Of a DNA stretch of 64,000 nucleotides, positions 15,753 through 24,566 are shown piece after piece. Each line of letters starts with the position of its first letter. Within the stretch, counting starts at the first letter, position 1. Below the pieces are notes generated by a model, which was given only the letters and a program-made list of their open reading frames with translations, searched no databases and was not told the origin of the DNA. A program made the translations under genes and the position numbers. The stretch comes from Gemmatimonadota bacterium (GTDB lineage: Bacteria > Gemmatimonadota > Gemmatimonadetes > Longimicrobiales > Gaopeijiaceae): assembly GCA_028873595.1 (NCBI GenBank), contig JAPPOV010000003.1, forward strand, positions 44,868-108,867. The letters are read 5' to 3'.

Positions 15753-16192
15753 GAAACCACCTCCTCGACGAGTTCACGGACGCGCTCTGGTTCGAAGCCG
15801 AGGGAGCGTTCGATCTCTTCCCCGTCTTCGAAGATAATCAGGGTGGGGATGCTTCGAATCTCGTACCGCATCGCGACATCGGGAGCGTGATCGGTATCCA
15901 CTTTCACCACGAGCATCTTGCCGATCTGCCGGTGAGCGATCTCGTCGATCAGGGGCGCAACCATTTTGCACGGTGCACACCAATCAGCATAGAAATCCAC
16001 CAGAACCGGCACGCCCGATTCGAGCACCGTCCGTTCGAAGTCCTCCTGGTTCACCTTGACTGGGCGATCCAGCAAGATCGGTTTGCTGCATTCACCGCAC
16101 ACCGGCCGATCATCGGCCCGATGCACGTCGATCGAGTTCAGGGCGAGGCAGAAGCCGCACCGGAGTGTCGCGTTCGCGGTCGAATCACTCAT
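15749..16192 (-). CDS. trxC: Thioredoxin 2 (TrxC-like) with N-terminal zinc finger
   Basis: A 147-residue thioredoxin with an N-terminal zinc ribbon (Cys12-x2-Cys15 and Cys32-x2-Cys35) and a standard thioredoxin domain whose active site is FYADWCAPCKMV. The cis-Pro segment RSIPTLIIFEDGEE is present. The two-Cys-pair ribbon distinguishes TrxC (thioredoxin 2) from TrxA. It reduces protein disulfides in the cytoplasm and is often induced by oxidative stress. It is upstream of argR with a GTGA overlap. An intrinsic terminator for the neighbouring TonB gene lies just upstream, so trxC-argR probably has its own promoter near 16200-16260. Confidence 0.9.
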   Translation of the reverse strand: MSDSTANATLRCGFCLALNSIDVHRADDRPVCGECSKPILLDRPVKVNQEDFERTVLESGVPVLVDFYADWCAPCKMVAPLIDEIAHRQIGKMLVVKVDTDHAPDVAMRYEIRSIPTLIIFEDGEEIERSLGFEPERVRELVEEVVS

Positions 16193-16273
16193 GGTGACCG
16201 AGCCCCCCCCTTTCTCTGTGTCGTTCGAGTTTCCGACTCAACGAAAGGTCAACTGAATGTGGTGGACAAGCAC

Positions 16274-16309
16274 GAGGCCCGGATGGCAGTACGCCATCCG
16301 GGCCTCTTT
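16274..16309 (-). terminator. Strong hairpin terminator of the TonB receptor gene
   Basis: A perfect 14-bp stem (GAGGCCCGGATGGC at 16274-16287 with its complement at 16293-16306) closes a 5-base loop. It begins 29 bases past the stop of the TonB receptor gene. The T-run on the minus strand is poor, so stem strength would do most of the work. Confidence 0.7.
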
Positions 16310-16337
16310 GGAACCACTCGGCACGTGAACCGTCGGG

Positions 16338-19142
16338 CTAGAAGAGGTCGTACTTGACCTTGACCATGCCGTAGCGACCAATGCTCGGCACACCGACGAA
16401 CGCCACGTTTTCCGAATCGAACAGGTTCTGGACGGAGAGCTGGACAGTCGCGCGCGTATCCGGAATCTGGTATCCAAGGCCCAAGTCTACGACCGTCGTT
16501 CTCGGAACATCACCCGCGAACCCTGCGGAGGACGCTGAGAAAGAGCTGTTGAACCGGAAGCGCGTCGACGCGTTGAACCCCGAGACGACATTCCGATACG
16601 CGAGACTGACCGTACCCTTGTGTCGCGGCGCGTTCAGTGAAATCGATTCACTGCCAAGTACGGGGAACGTCTCGTCCGACACCCACGAATACGTGCCTCC
16701 GAGCGTCAGCTCGTCGGTCAGGAACCACTGCATTGCGAAGTCGCTTCCGAACAGAGTCAGATCACCCACGTTCCGGTAGGACACGATCACGTCCGCGCCC
16801 GGGCTGAACTCCGGCGTCGCAACAACCCCGAGCGGCACCTGGGCGATCCCAGCCGCAAGCTGCGGCACGATCTCAGCAGCCTGGGCCTGCGCCGTCGCGG
16901 CAGCGGTCGCCGGATCCATCCCAGCCGCAATCAGCGACTGAGTGAGCGCCGTCACAACCGGCACCGTGATGTAGCCTCCGACGTCCTGCCCGTTCAACGT
17001 AACAAGCGGAGTTTGAATGGTCAGCGGTGACACGAAATTGTTCTGTTTCGAGTAATACACGTCCGCCGTGATCTTGACGCGGTTATCGAAGATACCGGTC
17101 CACCCGATCTCGAACGTTTCGTTGTTGCTTTCCTGAATCGTCTCAATCGGGCTGACCATCGACGTCGCAGCCGACGTGGGGGCCAAGGCTCCATTTCCTG
17201 GATTGAACAACATAGTGCCGATGTCCGCAGCCGTTGGGCTAAGTCCGCCCAGCGCCGTGATCAAGGGCCCCAGCGAGGCCGGTAGTGCTCCGGCTGCGAC
17301 TTGTGCCTGCAGCGCCCCGAGAGCGGCAGGCCAGAAGTTGGGCGCCGCTGCGATTGGGAGTATCGCGCTCCGATCTGGATTGAATGGGGACCGGAAGCCC
17401 TTCAACGTGCCGTCCTCATTCAAAACCGACCAACCGTTCGGACCAGAGCCAAAGGCCCGCAGACCGAATCCCAATGCCTCCAGCGACGGAGCGAAGCCGT
17501 TTGAGATATCGAGGAAGTAGTTCAGGGAAGAGGGAGACGAGTACGCTTGGTTGTATGAGAACCGAAGGCTCTGGTCCTCTTCTGGCCTGAGGATGAGCGC
17601 CACCCTGGGTGAGAAAACGTCTTCGGGCAGGATAGAATGGTTGTCGAGGCGAGCTGCCAGGACGAGGTCGATGTCCGGCGTGAGTGCGGTCTTCGACTGA
17701 ACGTACGCTCCCCACTCATCCATTTCGTCCGAGTCTTCGTACTGGCCGTTGATGTTTCGTTCGGTGTCCGGACGCGTACCGAAGTAGTCGAACCCGTACG
17801 TAAAGTCCTGCCGACCATCCCAAAGATCGAAACCGTGCTGGGCCTGGGCGACCCAGAGCTTGGAACGATCCACGAGCGGAACGCCCGTGTTCAACAGGTA
17901 GCTGGTACCCGCGTCGCTCGTGTTGAGATACGCCTGCGCAAAGAACCGATCGTAGCTCATACGACCCTGGAAGAACTCGTACACCCAGTCCTGCGTCTGC
18001 CCGCCACCGAGGCCGGTCAGTTCCACACCGGACGACTGGTTTCGTCCATATGTACCGACGAAGGTTCCGTTATCCGCGAAACGCCAGTCAGCACGAGCTT
18101 CCAGACCCATGCGCTGTATGTCGTAGTCACGGACGCCCAACCGGCCGCATGCGAGCTGCGCCTGCTCGGTGGTGAACCCGCGAATCACCTTGTCGCTCAC
18201 GCAGAACGCCGGGTCGGCGTTTGCCGCCGCCCGGTTCGCCAGCTCGACCGGATCGTCGAATTCCCATTCGTTTCCAGTCAAACCCTGCCCGGAGATCTTG
18301 AAGCCGAAGTTGTCCGCCAGCTTGAAGGCCGAGCGGAACGAGCCCTGGAGGACCGAGCGCTGGCCGGCACCGAACGTCACCGATGTTCCCTGCTCATCGA
18401 GCGGCGACTTGGTGATGATATGCACGACGCCGTTCGCCGTGTTGGGCCCATACAAGGCCGAGCCCGGGCCGAGAACGACCTCCATGCGGTCTACATCCGC
18501 CTCGTTCGACGGAATGAAGTGCATGAGGTTCACCCGGAGAGACGGCACGCCCGCGAGTCGGTTGTCGGTGAGCATGTGGAGCCCACCCGAGAAGATGTTG
18601 TTGAATCCCCGCGTGGTGACGTTTCCGCCCTGGATGCCGTATGTGATAATGTCGACACCAGGCGCCGAGCGGAGGTGCTCCATGAAGGAAGCCGCCGGCC
18701 GCTCTTCAATCTCGATGGAGCTGATGTTCACCGAGGTCGCGGGGGCTCTGGTCACCTTTTCACCGGCCTGAGTACGCCCCGTCGTCACGACAATCGGATC
18801 GAGTTCGAAAGCGATCGACTCTAGCGTGATGTCGAACGTAGTCGCCTCACCCGCGGAAACCCGCACGTTATCAAAGCGCTGTGGCCGGTAGCCGACGACA
18901 TCTACAACCAGCGAGTATGTGCCCGCCGGGATCTGGAAGATGAATCGACCAGCATTGTTGGTGAGCGTCTCCGTACCGGCAGCATCGAGGAGCCGAACGC
19001 TCGCCTGTGGCACAGGTGCACCGGATTCAGCGTCGGTGACTGTACCCATGAGCGAGCTCTGCTGGGCCGAAACCGGTGCAGACAGCCCGAGCGCAGCTAG
19101 CGAAAGAAGAAGGGCTGAAAGCCCGACACGATGAGGGCGCAT
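16338..19142 (-). CDS. TonB-dependent outer-membrane receptor with carboxypeptidase-regulatory domain
   Basis: A 934-residue outer-membrane receptor. After a signal peptide ending near PVSAQ comes a CarboxypepD-reg-like beta domain (about residues 30-115: MGTVTDAESGAPVPQASVRL, then GTYSLVVDVVGY). A plug domain follows (RSAPGVDIITYGIQGGN, VEVVLGPGSALYGPNTANGVVHI-like) and then a beta-barrel ending in Phe, as outer-membrane insertion requires. The ATG at 19142 with GAGGT upstream is preferred to 19220 because it gives a proper signal peptide. Two Ala-rich, helix-like stretches (about residues 585-650 and 740-790) interrupt the barrel and are probably long outside loops. The substrate is unknown; neighbours give no clue. 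Confidence 0.9.
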   Translation of the reverse strand: MRPHRVGLSALLLSLAALGLSAPVSAQQSSLMGTVTDAESGAPVPQASVRLLDAAGTETLTNNAGRFIFQIPAGTYSLVVDVVGYRPQRFDNVRVSAGEATTFDITLESIAFELDPIVVTTGRTQAGEKVTRAPATSVNISSIEIEERPAASFMEHLRSAPGVDIITYGIQGGNVTTRGFNNIFSGGLHMLTDNRLAGVPSLRVNLMHFIPSNEADVDRMEVVLGPGSALYGPNTANGVVHIITKSPLDEQGTSVTFGAGQRSVLQGSFRSAFKLADNFGFKISGQGLTGNEWEFDDPVELANRAAANADPAFCVSDKVIRGFTTEQAQLACGRLGVRDYDIQRMGLEARADWRFADNGTFVGTYGRNQSSGVELTGLGGGQTQDWVYEFFQGRMSYDRFFAQAYLNTSDAGTSYLLNTGVPLVDRSKLWVAQAQHGFDLWDGRQDFTYGFDYFGTRPDTERNINGQYEDSDEMDEWGAYVQSKTALTPDIDLVLAARLDNHSILPEDVFSPRVALILRPEEDQSLRFSYNQAYSSPSSLNYFLDISNGFAPSLEALGFGLRAFGSGPNGWSVLNEDGTLKGFRSPFNPDRSAILPIAAAPNFWPAALGALQAQVAAGALPASLGPLITALGGLSPTAADIGTMLFNPGNGALAPTSAATSMVSPIETIQESNNETFEIGWTGIFDNRVKITADVYYSKQNNFVSPLTIQTPLVTLNGQDVGGYITVPVVTALTQSLIAAGMDPATAAATAQAQAAEIVPQLAAGIAQVPLGVVATPEFSPGADVIVSYRNVGDLTLFGSDFAMQWFLTDELTLGGTYSWVSDETFPVLGSESISLNAPRHKGTVSLAYRNVVSGFNASTRFRFNSSFSASSAGFAGDVPRTTVVDLGLGYQIPDTRATVQLSVQNLFDSENVAFVGVPSIGRYGMVKVKYDLF

Positions 19143-19334
19143 CTGTACACCTCGCGCAAGCGGGAAAAAATCTGAAAAAGGCAGAACGGCATCTGTGCGT
19201 GAGTTTAGTGACTCAACCATTTAAGCCGCAACAATTTCGGTAACCTCCCGGAAACCCGGTTCCTGACACCTCGGCAACGCGCGATTCATCCTCTGGCTCT
19301 GGCCGCTTGAGCCCGCACGCCCCATTCTCGAGCC

Positions 19335-20309
19335 ATGAACGTCCACGGCCTCACGCTCGACCGCCTCACCGAGGCACAAAGACGGATAGCAGACGCCGTG
19401 CACCGGACTCCGCTGGTGCACTCTCGTACGCTCTCGGAGCGCGTCGGGGCTCCGGTCTGGCTCAAGTGCGAAAATCTGCAGAAGACCGGTGCCTTCAAGG
19501 TGCGCGGCGCCCTGAATCGACTCCTGACCCTGTCCCGGGAGGAGCGGGCTCGCGGGGTTTCGACGATCTCGGCAGGCAATCACGCGCAAGCCGTGGCTTG
19601 GGCGGCTTCAGCTGCGGGAGTCTCCAGCACAGTCGTCATGATGGAGCACGCATCGCCGACGAAGGTGCGCGCCAGCCGTGACTATGGCGCCGAGGTCATC
19701 CTCCACGGCGACGCATCAGCAGCCTTCGAGAAAGTCCATGAAGTCACGGATGAACGGGGCCTGACCTTCGTGCATCCGTTCGACGATCCGGAGGTTGTAG
19801 CCGGGCACGCCTCATGTGGACTCGAGATTCTGGAGGATCTTCCTGAAGTGGGGACGATCGTGGTCCCGGTGGGAGGAGGCGGGCTATCGTCGTCGATCAC
19901 GGCAGCCACCGTCCTCGCCCGAACCGACACTCACGTATGGGGTGTGGAGCCAGCCGGGGCTGCAGCAATGCACGAGTCCTTCACGGCAGGCCACGCGGTG
20001 CGACTCGAACGGGTCGATACGGTCGCGGACGGCCTGGGCGCCCCGATGGCCGGAGCGCTGAACTACGAGATCCTCTCCGCACACGCCCGAGGCATCGTTC
20101 TCGTGGAGGACCCTGAGATCGTATGCGCCATGACGATGCTTCTGGAACGGACCAAGCTCCTCACCGAACCATCGGGGGCCGCAGGCCTCGCCGCTCTGCT
20201 CGAGAGCAAGATCGACTTCGATCATGCGAGACCCGTCGTCATCGTGATCAGTGGCGGGAATGCGGACCTCGCTCAACTGGCCCGACTCATCCAGGGTCAG
20301 GCGCGCTGA
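19335..20309 (+). CDS. Threonine ammonia-lyase (dehydratase), short form
   Basis: A 324-residue PLP enzyme of the threonine dehydratase/serine racemase group. The PLP lysine is in KTGAFKVRGALN (about residue 55), the phosphate-binding glycine loop is VPVGGGGLSSS, and the C-terminal TEPSGAAGLAAL and VISGGNADL are typical. There is no C-terminal ACT regulatory domain, so it is the short catabolic (TdcB-like) or racemase-like form rather than full IlvA. It should convert threonine to 2-oxobutyrate and ammonia; serine racemase or serine dehydratase activity cannot be excluded. It is divergent from the TonB receptor gene. Confidence 0.85.
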   Translation: MNVHGLTLDRLTEAQRRIADAVHRTPLVHSRTLSERVGAPVWLKCENLQKTGAFKVRGALNRLLTLSREERARGVSTISAGNHAQAVAWAASAAGVSSTVVMMEHASPTKVRASRDYGAEVILHGDASAAFEKVHEVTDERGLTFVHPFDDPEVVAGHASCGLEILEDLPEVGTIVVPVGGGGLSSSITAATVLARTDTHVWGVEPAGAAAMHESFTAGHAVRLERVDTVADGLGAPMAGALNYEILSAHARGIVLVEDPEIVCAMTMLLERTKLLTEPSGAAGLAALLESKIDFDHARPVVIVISGGNADLAQLARLIQGQAR

Positions 20310-20411
20310 CATCTACCGGCTTCAGGCCTGCATCGGGGAGCCACAATCTCTCGAACGCCCCGTCGTCGGTGGGGAGCGCGCACTGCGCGAGCAGAGCTGG
20401 AAGTCACGTGA

Positions 20412-20585
20412 GTACTGCGGGCAGACCGCACGGATGACCTGCAGAGTGCCCTGGCCGGATCTTCACACCCCGAAAACCTCTTCCTGCTGGCGCTCGCACG
20501 GATCCGCGCTGGTGCCTCGATGCCCCAGGGGCTCCTCGACGTGGTGTCCGGTGGACCGTCGCACCTCGGTTGCAGTCCGGGCTGA
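20412..20585 (+). pseudogene. Possible gene remnant (57 codons) without a start
   Basis: This stretch reads VLRADRTDDLQSALAGSS, PENLFLLALARIRAGAS, then MPQGLLDVVSGG and ends at TGA. It has the amphipathic, high-GC3 look of a real protein but has no ATG, GTG or TTG at its head and follows an in-frame TGA. It lies between threonine dehydratase and the FKBP gene, where nothing else is encoded. It may be the tail of a decayed gene; the family is not recognised. Confidence 0.3.
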
Positions 20586-20618
20586 CGCGACGGTCACTCG
20601 CCAGCCGGTCGACCTCGA

Positions 20619-21251
20619 CTAGTCGACGTCGACCAACTCGAGGTAGAACACGAGCGTCGAGCCGGGTGGAATGTCGCCCCGGCGAGCCGAGCCATACGCG
20701 AGAGCCGGACGAACCACAAGGCGACGGATGCCCCCCCGCCGCATCCCCACGATCCCTTCGTTCCAGCCACGAATGACTTCGTTCCCCCCGAGCCGGATCG
20801 CGTACGGCTGACCGCCGAGGTTTCCATCGAAGATCGTCCCGTCCGGAAGCCAGCCGACGTACTCGATCCACACACGGCTCGTTCGGCGCGCGACCGGCCC
20901 ATTCCCGACGGTTACATCCTGGATGTACAGCCCGGAAGATGTCTGTTCGAACGCCGCAAGATCGACCTCGAGGCTCGGATCGAAGAAGATCTGCGCAGGA
21001 TCACTCGGAGGCAGAGGCGTGGATGCGGCCCCCGAGCCTCCTCCGGTACAGCCTGCGAACGTCACGGTCAGAGACAGAACGAGCCCCAGACGAAACCGAG
21101 TAGTGTGCGCTGGCGTCCGAAGACGAGCTCGCTGTCCCGGACGGTGCCTGCTCGTTCGGCCCCGAGCCGGGCACCAACGGACCTCCGACCTCGAGCCAAA
21201 CGCGACCATACGGAGTGCGAGTCGTCGAGGGAGTACGGTGAACGGGCGCAT
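20619..21251 (-). CDS. FKBP-type peptidyl-prolyl isomerase, probable lipoprotein
   Basis: A 210-residue protein whose C-terminal half is an FKBP domain: SGLYIQDVTVGNGPVA, VWIEYVGWLPDGTIFD, GGNEVIRGWNEGIVGMRRGG, then LAYGSARRGDIPPGSTL and FYLELVDVD. It should speed up proline isomerisation in exported proteins. Residues about 52-69 form a hydrophobic stretch ending in a lipobox (FAGC), but no ATG, GTG or TTG lies just before it. The nearest starts are ATG 21251 and ATG 21209, leaving an Arg-rich extension of 40-55 residues. Either a rare start codon or an upstream change explains this; see findings. The extension has no protein-like pattern. Confidence 0.8.
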   Translation of the reverse strand: MRPFTVLPRRLALRMVAFGSRSEVRWCPARGRTSRHRPGQRARLRTPAHTTRFRLGLVLSLTVTFAGCTGGGSGAASTPLPPSDPAQIFFDPSLEVDLAAFEQTSSGLYIQDVTVGNGPVARRTSRVWIEYVGWLPDGTIFDGNLGGQPYAIRLGGNEVIRGWNEGIVGMRRGGIRRLVVRPALAYGSARRGDIPPGSTLVFYLELVDVD

Positions 21252-21421
21252 CGTGTCGGGTACGATGTAAGAGGAGTCCGAGTCGGAGACTACCCCGGGG
21301 TCGCGCGACGGAGCAAGGCGGCGTAGTCGTGCATTGGTCCTCCGGACCCGATCGCTTGCCTATGGGGCGTGAACGATGAACGGACGCGCCCTCTTCACCG
21401 CCGTCGTGAGCTCTCGCGTTC

Positions 21422-22258
21422 TCACCGCCCCAGTGAGGGCAGCGGCCGGATCGCCACCCGTCGGAACTGGATCGGGTGACTCTCGCTTTGCAACGCGATA
21501 TGGCCTCCAAGAAGAGCTGTTCCCTCCGCGGGGGCCCCCGCGGTGTGTTCGCTCACCTCTCCACCCCCAACCACCGGTCGCTGGTATTCGATCACCGTCT
21601 CCCCATCGATCACATGGCGCACGGCGCCATCCGGGTACGCCAGGATCGTCACGGAAACCCAGGTGCTGTCCGGAATCGTGGGGGCTGATGCGTTAATGCA
21701 GTGCTGGGTGACCTGCTCTCCACTCATATCCACGTGGGTCCCCGGCGTACACAGATTGGCGGTGGGGCGCACCTCATCTTCCGTACCGCCCAGAAACTGA
21801 GCCTCAAGCGAAATCGGAAAGTCCTGATCGACGCCCATCGTCTCCGGTGCTTGAGCGTGGAACATGACACCCGAGTTGGAGCGGGCCCACCCTGGTCCGC
21901 CTGCGAATTGTCGGCCGACGAATCGGTATTCGACGAGCAGCTCGTAGCCGTCCAGCGGATCCACGTAGAAGAGGTGACCGAACGTATCGTCGAAACCCGC
22001 CGCCGCATCGTACTGGTCATAGGAAACGGAGAGGAATCCGTCCTCGACCCGGAACGTGCCACGTACGTCCTCACCCAGCGGCTCGCCACGAATCTTGGGC
22101 ACCCAGCCGGTCAGGTCCTCACCGTTGAAGAGATCGACCCATGCGTCAGACTCGGGCGCTGAGGCCGGCTCGTCTCCCGAGTCTGCGACACAGCCAGCGA
22201 CGAGAGCAGTAGCGATCACGAGGATCGGGATGAAGGACAGTCGCTGAAACGGATTCAT
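21422..22258 (-). CDS. DUF1080 (3-keto-disaccharide hydrolase-like) lipoprotein
   Basis: A 278-residue lipoprotein (lipobox ALVAGC near residue 22). The mature domain is a DUF1080/LamG-like beta-sandwich: WVDLFNGEDLTGWVPK, FRVEDGFLSVSYDQY, LLVEYRFVGRQF, SNSGVMFHAQAPE, then WVSVTILAYPDGAVRHVIDGE and GHIALQSESHPIQFRRVAIRPL. Proteins of this group bind or cleave 3-keto-glycosides and other sugars at the cell surface. It is followed by four bases upstream of a secreted SGNH hydrolase on the same strand, so the pair may act together on surface polysaccharide or glycosides. The specific substrate is inferred only from the family. Confidence 0.85.
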   Translation of the reverse strand: MNPFQRLSFIPILVIATALVAGCVADSGDEPASAPESDAWVDLFNGEDLTGWVPKIRGEPLGEDVRGTFRVEDGFLSVSYDQYDAAAGFDDTFGHLFYVDPLDGYELLVEYRFVGRQFAGGPGWARSNSGVMFHAQAPETMGVDQDFPISLEAQFLGGTEDEVRPTANLCTPGTHVDMSGEQVTQHCINASAPTIPDSTWVSVTILAYPDGAVRHVIDGETVIEYQRPVVGGGEVSEHTAGAPAEGTALLGGHIALQSESHPIQFRRVAIRPLPSLGR

Positions 22259-22261
22259 GAG

Positions 22262-23083
22262 CTACCTCTGGCTGGCAGGTGTCGTTGAAGTCTTCACGGG
22301 AGCAAAAGGACTCGACCCCCGAGCTGTTTGTACGGTGAGTCCAGAACGATGAGCAGATCGGAGGGCATGTGCTCTGGCTGCCACAGATGAGGTCGAGCGC
22401 TCAAGCGAGGCCAGGTACTCTGCCAGAGGCCCCGTCCAGACGTCGTATCCTTCGGCGGTCATGTGCAGTCCGTCACGGATGAAGAGCTCGGGGCGCGGGC
22501 GCCCATCTTCACCGAGCATCGGAGTTGCGACGTCGACATAGTGAAGTCGGTCGTCACGCTGAGAGAAGTCACGAACCAGCTGGTTGGCGAGTTCCATCTC
22601 TGGCCAGAGTTCCCATCGGGCCAGACTCGGCTTGATCGGGATGAAGACGATCTGAGCAGACGGAGCATCGCTCCACACGGACTGAACGAAGACACCGTAG
22701 TCCTCGAGAACCGTCTCCTTCGATTTCCCTGCCCCGATGTCATTGTCCCCCGCGTAAAAAACGATGACGCTGGGGGCGTAGCGCAGGACAGTCTGCTCGA
22801 GGAAATGGTTCACGTCGGAGATGTGTGCCCCTCCAAAGCCCCGGTTCACGATGGGAAGCAGCGGGAACCGTTCGGCGGTGTTCCAGAAGCGAATGCTGGA
22901 GCTTCCGACGAAGACGATGGGGTCGTCCGGTGGCGCGTTCTTGGCGTCCCAACGGGCGAAGGCGTCGATCTCCTCCGTAAACCGCTCTGGATCCGGATCT
23001 CCGGATTGGGCATGTGCGGCCAAGGGGATGAGGAAGCCCAGCATCGCAAGCAGAGCGGCATGTGGCCGAAGTCCTGGGTTCAC
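22262..23083 (-). CDS. Secreted SGNH/GDSL-family hydrolase
   Basis: A 273-residue exported protein with a signal peptide ending near AAHAQ. The SGNH blocks are all visible: IVFVGSSSIRFW (nucleophile Ser), NRGFGGAHISD (Gly), YAGDNDIGAG (Asn) and IRDGLHMTAEGY (Asp and His). Such enzymes are esterases or deacetylases of lipids and sugars. The start is GTG at 23083; no ATG fits the signal peptide. The last 40 residues are low-complexity, rich in Ser, Ala, Thr and Arg, and lie outside the catalytic fold. It runs directly into the DUF1080 gene with three bases between them. Confidence 0.85.
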   Translation of the reverse strand: MNPGLRPHAALLAMLGFLIPLAAHAQSGDPDPERFTEEIDAFARWDAKNAPPDDPIVFVGSSSIRFWNTAERFPLLPIVNRGFGGAHISDVNHFLEQTVLRYAPSVIVFYAGDNDIGAGKSKETVLEDYGVFVQSVWSDAPSAQIVFIPIKPSLARWELWPEMELANQLVRDFSQRDDRLHYVDVATPMLGEDGRPRPELFIRDGLHMTAEGYDVWTGPLAEYLASLERSTSSVAARAHALRSAHRSGLTVQTARGSSPFAPVKTSTTPASQR

Positions 23084-23421
23084 GAGCCCACCTGGCGTAT
23101 CGGGTTTGACCTGACGACTCGGAATTCTGCGGCGGCACCCTTCTTCAGGGCAAATCCGAAGTCATGATCGATCAGCCGATCGTCTGCACGGCCGGCAGCG
23201 ATTCCCCCGTGGAGGGTCTTCGTCGACGACTCGGCCCGCAGAAATTCAGGAGCTACGAGACATCGGAAGCTTCGATCAGATGCCGCGCTTCCCAGCGTGA
23301 CCGGTCGAATCAGGTTGGCGGCAGAGCTTCCACCCCGACTTCGTAGACCTCATCGAGGCGCACGTCGCTTCCTGAACACCCACCACCCGAACGAATCTCT
23401 TCTGCCACGTCGGGCTACAAC
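23084..23421. other. Intergenic region between SGNH hydrolase and mdh
   Basis: No supported gene. A short open stretch on the plus strand near 23310-23370 reads WRQSFHPDFVDLIEAHVAS before a stop, which looks protein-like, but a stop lies just upstream in the same frame, so at most it is a remnant. No terminator hairpin stands out. Confidence 0.35.
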
Positions 23422-24369
23422 TCAGCCCTCGGCTTCGATGGCCTTGAGTGCCGCGACCGTCGACTTCACGTGCTCGGCGCTCGTCGCGAGCGCGGCCTGC
23501 TCATCGTCGTCGAGCTCGACTTCGAGAATACGCTCGAGGCCGTTCTCTCCGAGCATACATGGCACGCCCAGATAGAGATCATCAAACCCGTATTCTCCCT
23601 GCAGCCATGCCGCGCAAGGGAGGATCCGCCGCTTATCCTTCACGATCGCCTCGGCCATCTGAACCGCAGCAGCGGCCGGCGCGTAGTAGGCGCTGCCCGT
23701 CTTCAGGTATGCCACGATCTCGCCCCCGCCCTTCCGCGTCCGCTCGACAAGCGCATCGATGCGGTCCTGCGAGAGCAGCTGAGTGAGCGGGATACCGCTC
23801 ACCGAAGTGTAGCTCGCGAGCGGAACCATCGTGTCGCCATGCCCACCGAGCACGAGTGCCTGGATGTCCTCGATCGAAACATCGAGCTCGAGTGCGATGA
23901 ACGACCGATAGCGGGCCGTGTCGAGCACACCAGCCATACCGATGACACGCTCACGCGGAAAACCGGACGCCTCCATGGCGACCTGAGCCATCACGTCGAG
24001 CGGGTTGGTCACCATGATGATGATCGAGTCCGGGGCGACGCGGGCGATCTCCTTCGAGACAGACCGAATGACATTCGCGTTCGTCTTGAGGAGGTCGTCA
24101 CGGCTCATCCCAGGCTTTCGCGCAATGCCTGCGGTAACGATGAAGATGTCTGCGCCCGCGGAGGACTCGTAGTCGTTCGCCCCAGAGACACGAGAATCAA
24201 AGCCCTCGATCGGAGCGCTCTCCCACTGGTCGAGCCCCTTACCCTGCGGGATCCCGTCCGCGATATCGACGAGAATGACCTCTTTGGCGAGTTCTTTCTG
24301 GGACAGCAGCTGCGAGCACGTCGCGCCGACGTGTCCGGCTCCGACTACGGTGATCTTCTTGGCGCTCAT
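23422..24369 (-). CDS. mdh: Malate dehydrogenase (LDH-like type)
   Basis: A 315-residue NAD-dependent dehydrogenase of the citric acid cycle, turning malate into oxaloacetate. It has the Rossmann motif VVGAGHVGATCSQLL, the substrate loop AGIARKPGMSRDDLL with Arg in the position that selects malate over lactate, VTNPLDVMAQ, and the catalytic VLGGHGDTMVPL. The length fits the tetrameric LDH-like MDH group found in many non-enteric bacteria. It stands alone, with about 200 bases to moaA on its downstream side. Confidence 0.95.
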   Translation of the reverse strand: MSAKKITVVGAGHVGATCSQLLSQKELAKEVILVDIADGIPQGKGLDQWESAPIEGFDSRVSGANDYESSAGADIFIVTAGIARKPGMSRDDLLKTNANVIRSVSKEIARVAPDSIIIMVTNPLDVMAQVAMEASGFPRERVIGMAGVLDTARYRSFIALELDVSIEDIQALVLGGHGDTMVPLASYTSVSGIPLTQLLSQDRIDALVERTRKGGGEIVAYLKTGSAYYAPAAAAVQMAEAIVKDKRRILPCAAWLQGEYGFDDLYLGVPCMLGENGLERILEVELDDDEQAALATSAEHVKSTVAALKAIEAEG

Positions 24370-24566
24370 GTAAAAACGCTACTCCGCGGCAGTGGGGGTA
24401 CGAGTCAGAGGTCGATCCTGCCGGAGCATTTCACCGGCGGGTTCGAAGGAGCTCCAAACGAGCGCCTGCAGGAGTATAACGAGCCTTGGGAAGAGGTCTA
24501 CCCGACGCCACTCACAGGGAGCGTTGCGCTGAGTAGCAGGCTACGATCGATCGGGATCGGCCATGG

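Noticed and set aside
22262-23083. Frameshift in the SGNH hydrolase because of its low-complexity C-terminal tail
   Set aside because: All catalytic blocks are in one frame and the tail follows the last block, so it reads as a variable extension rather than an error.
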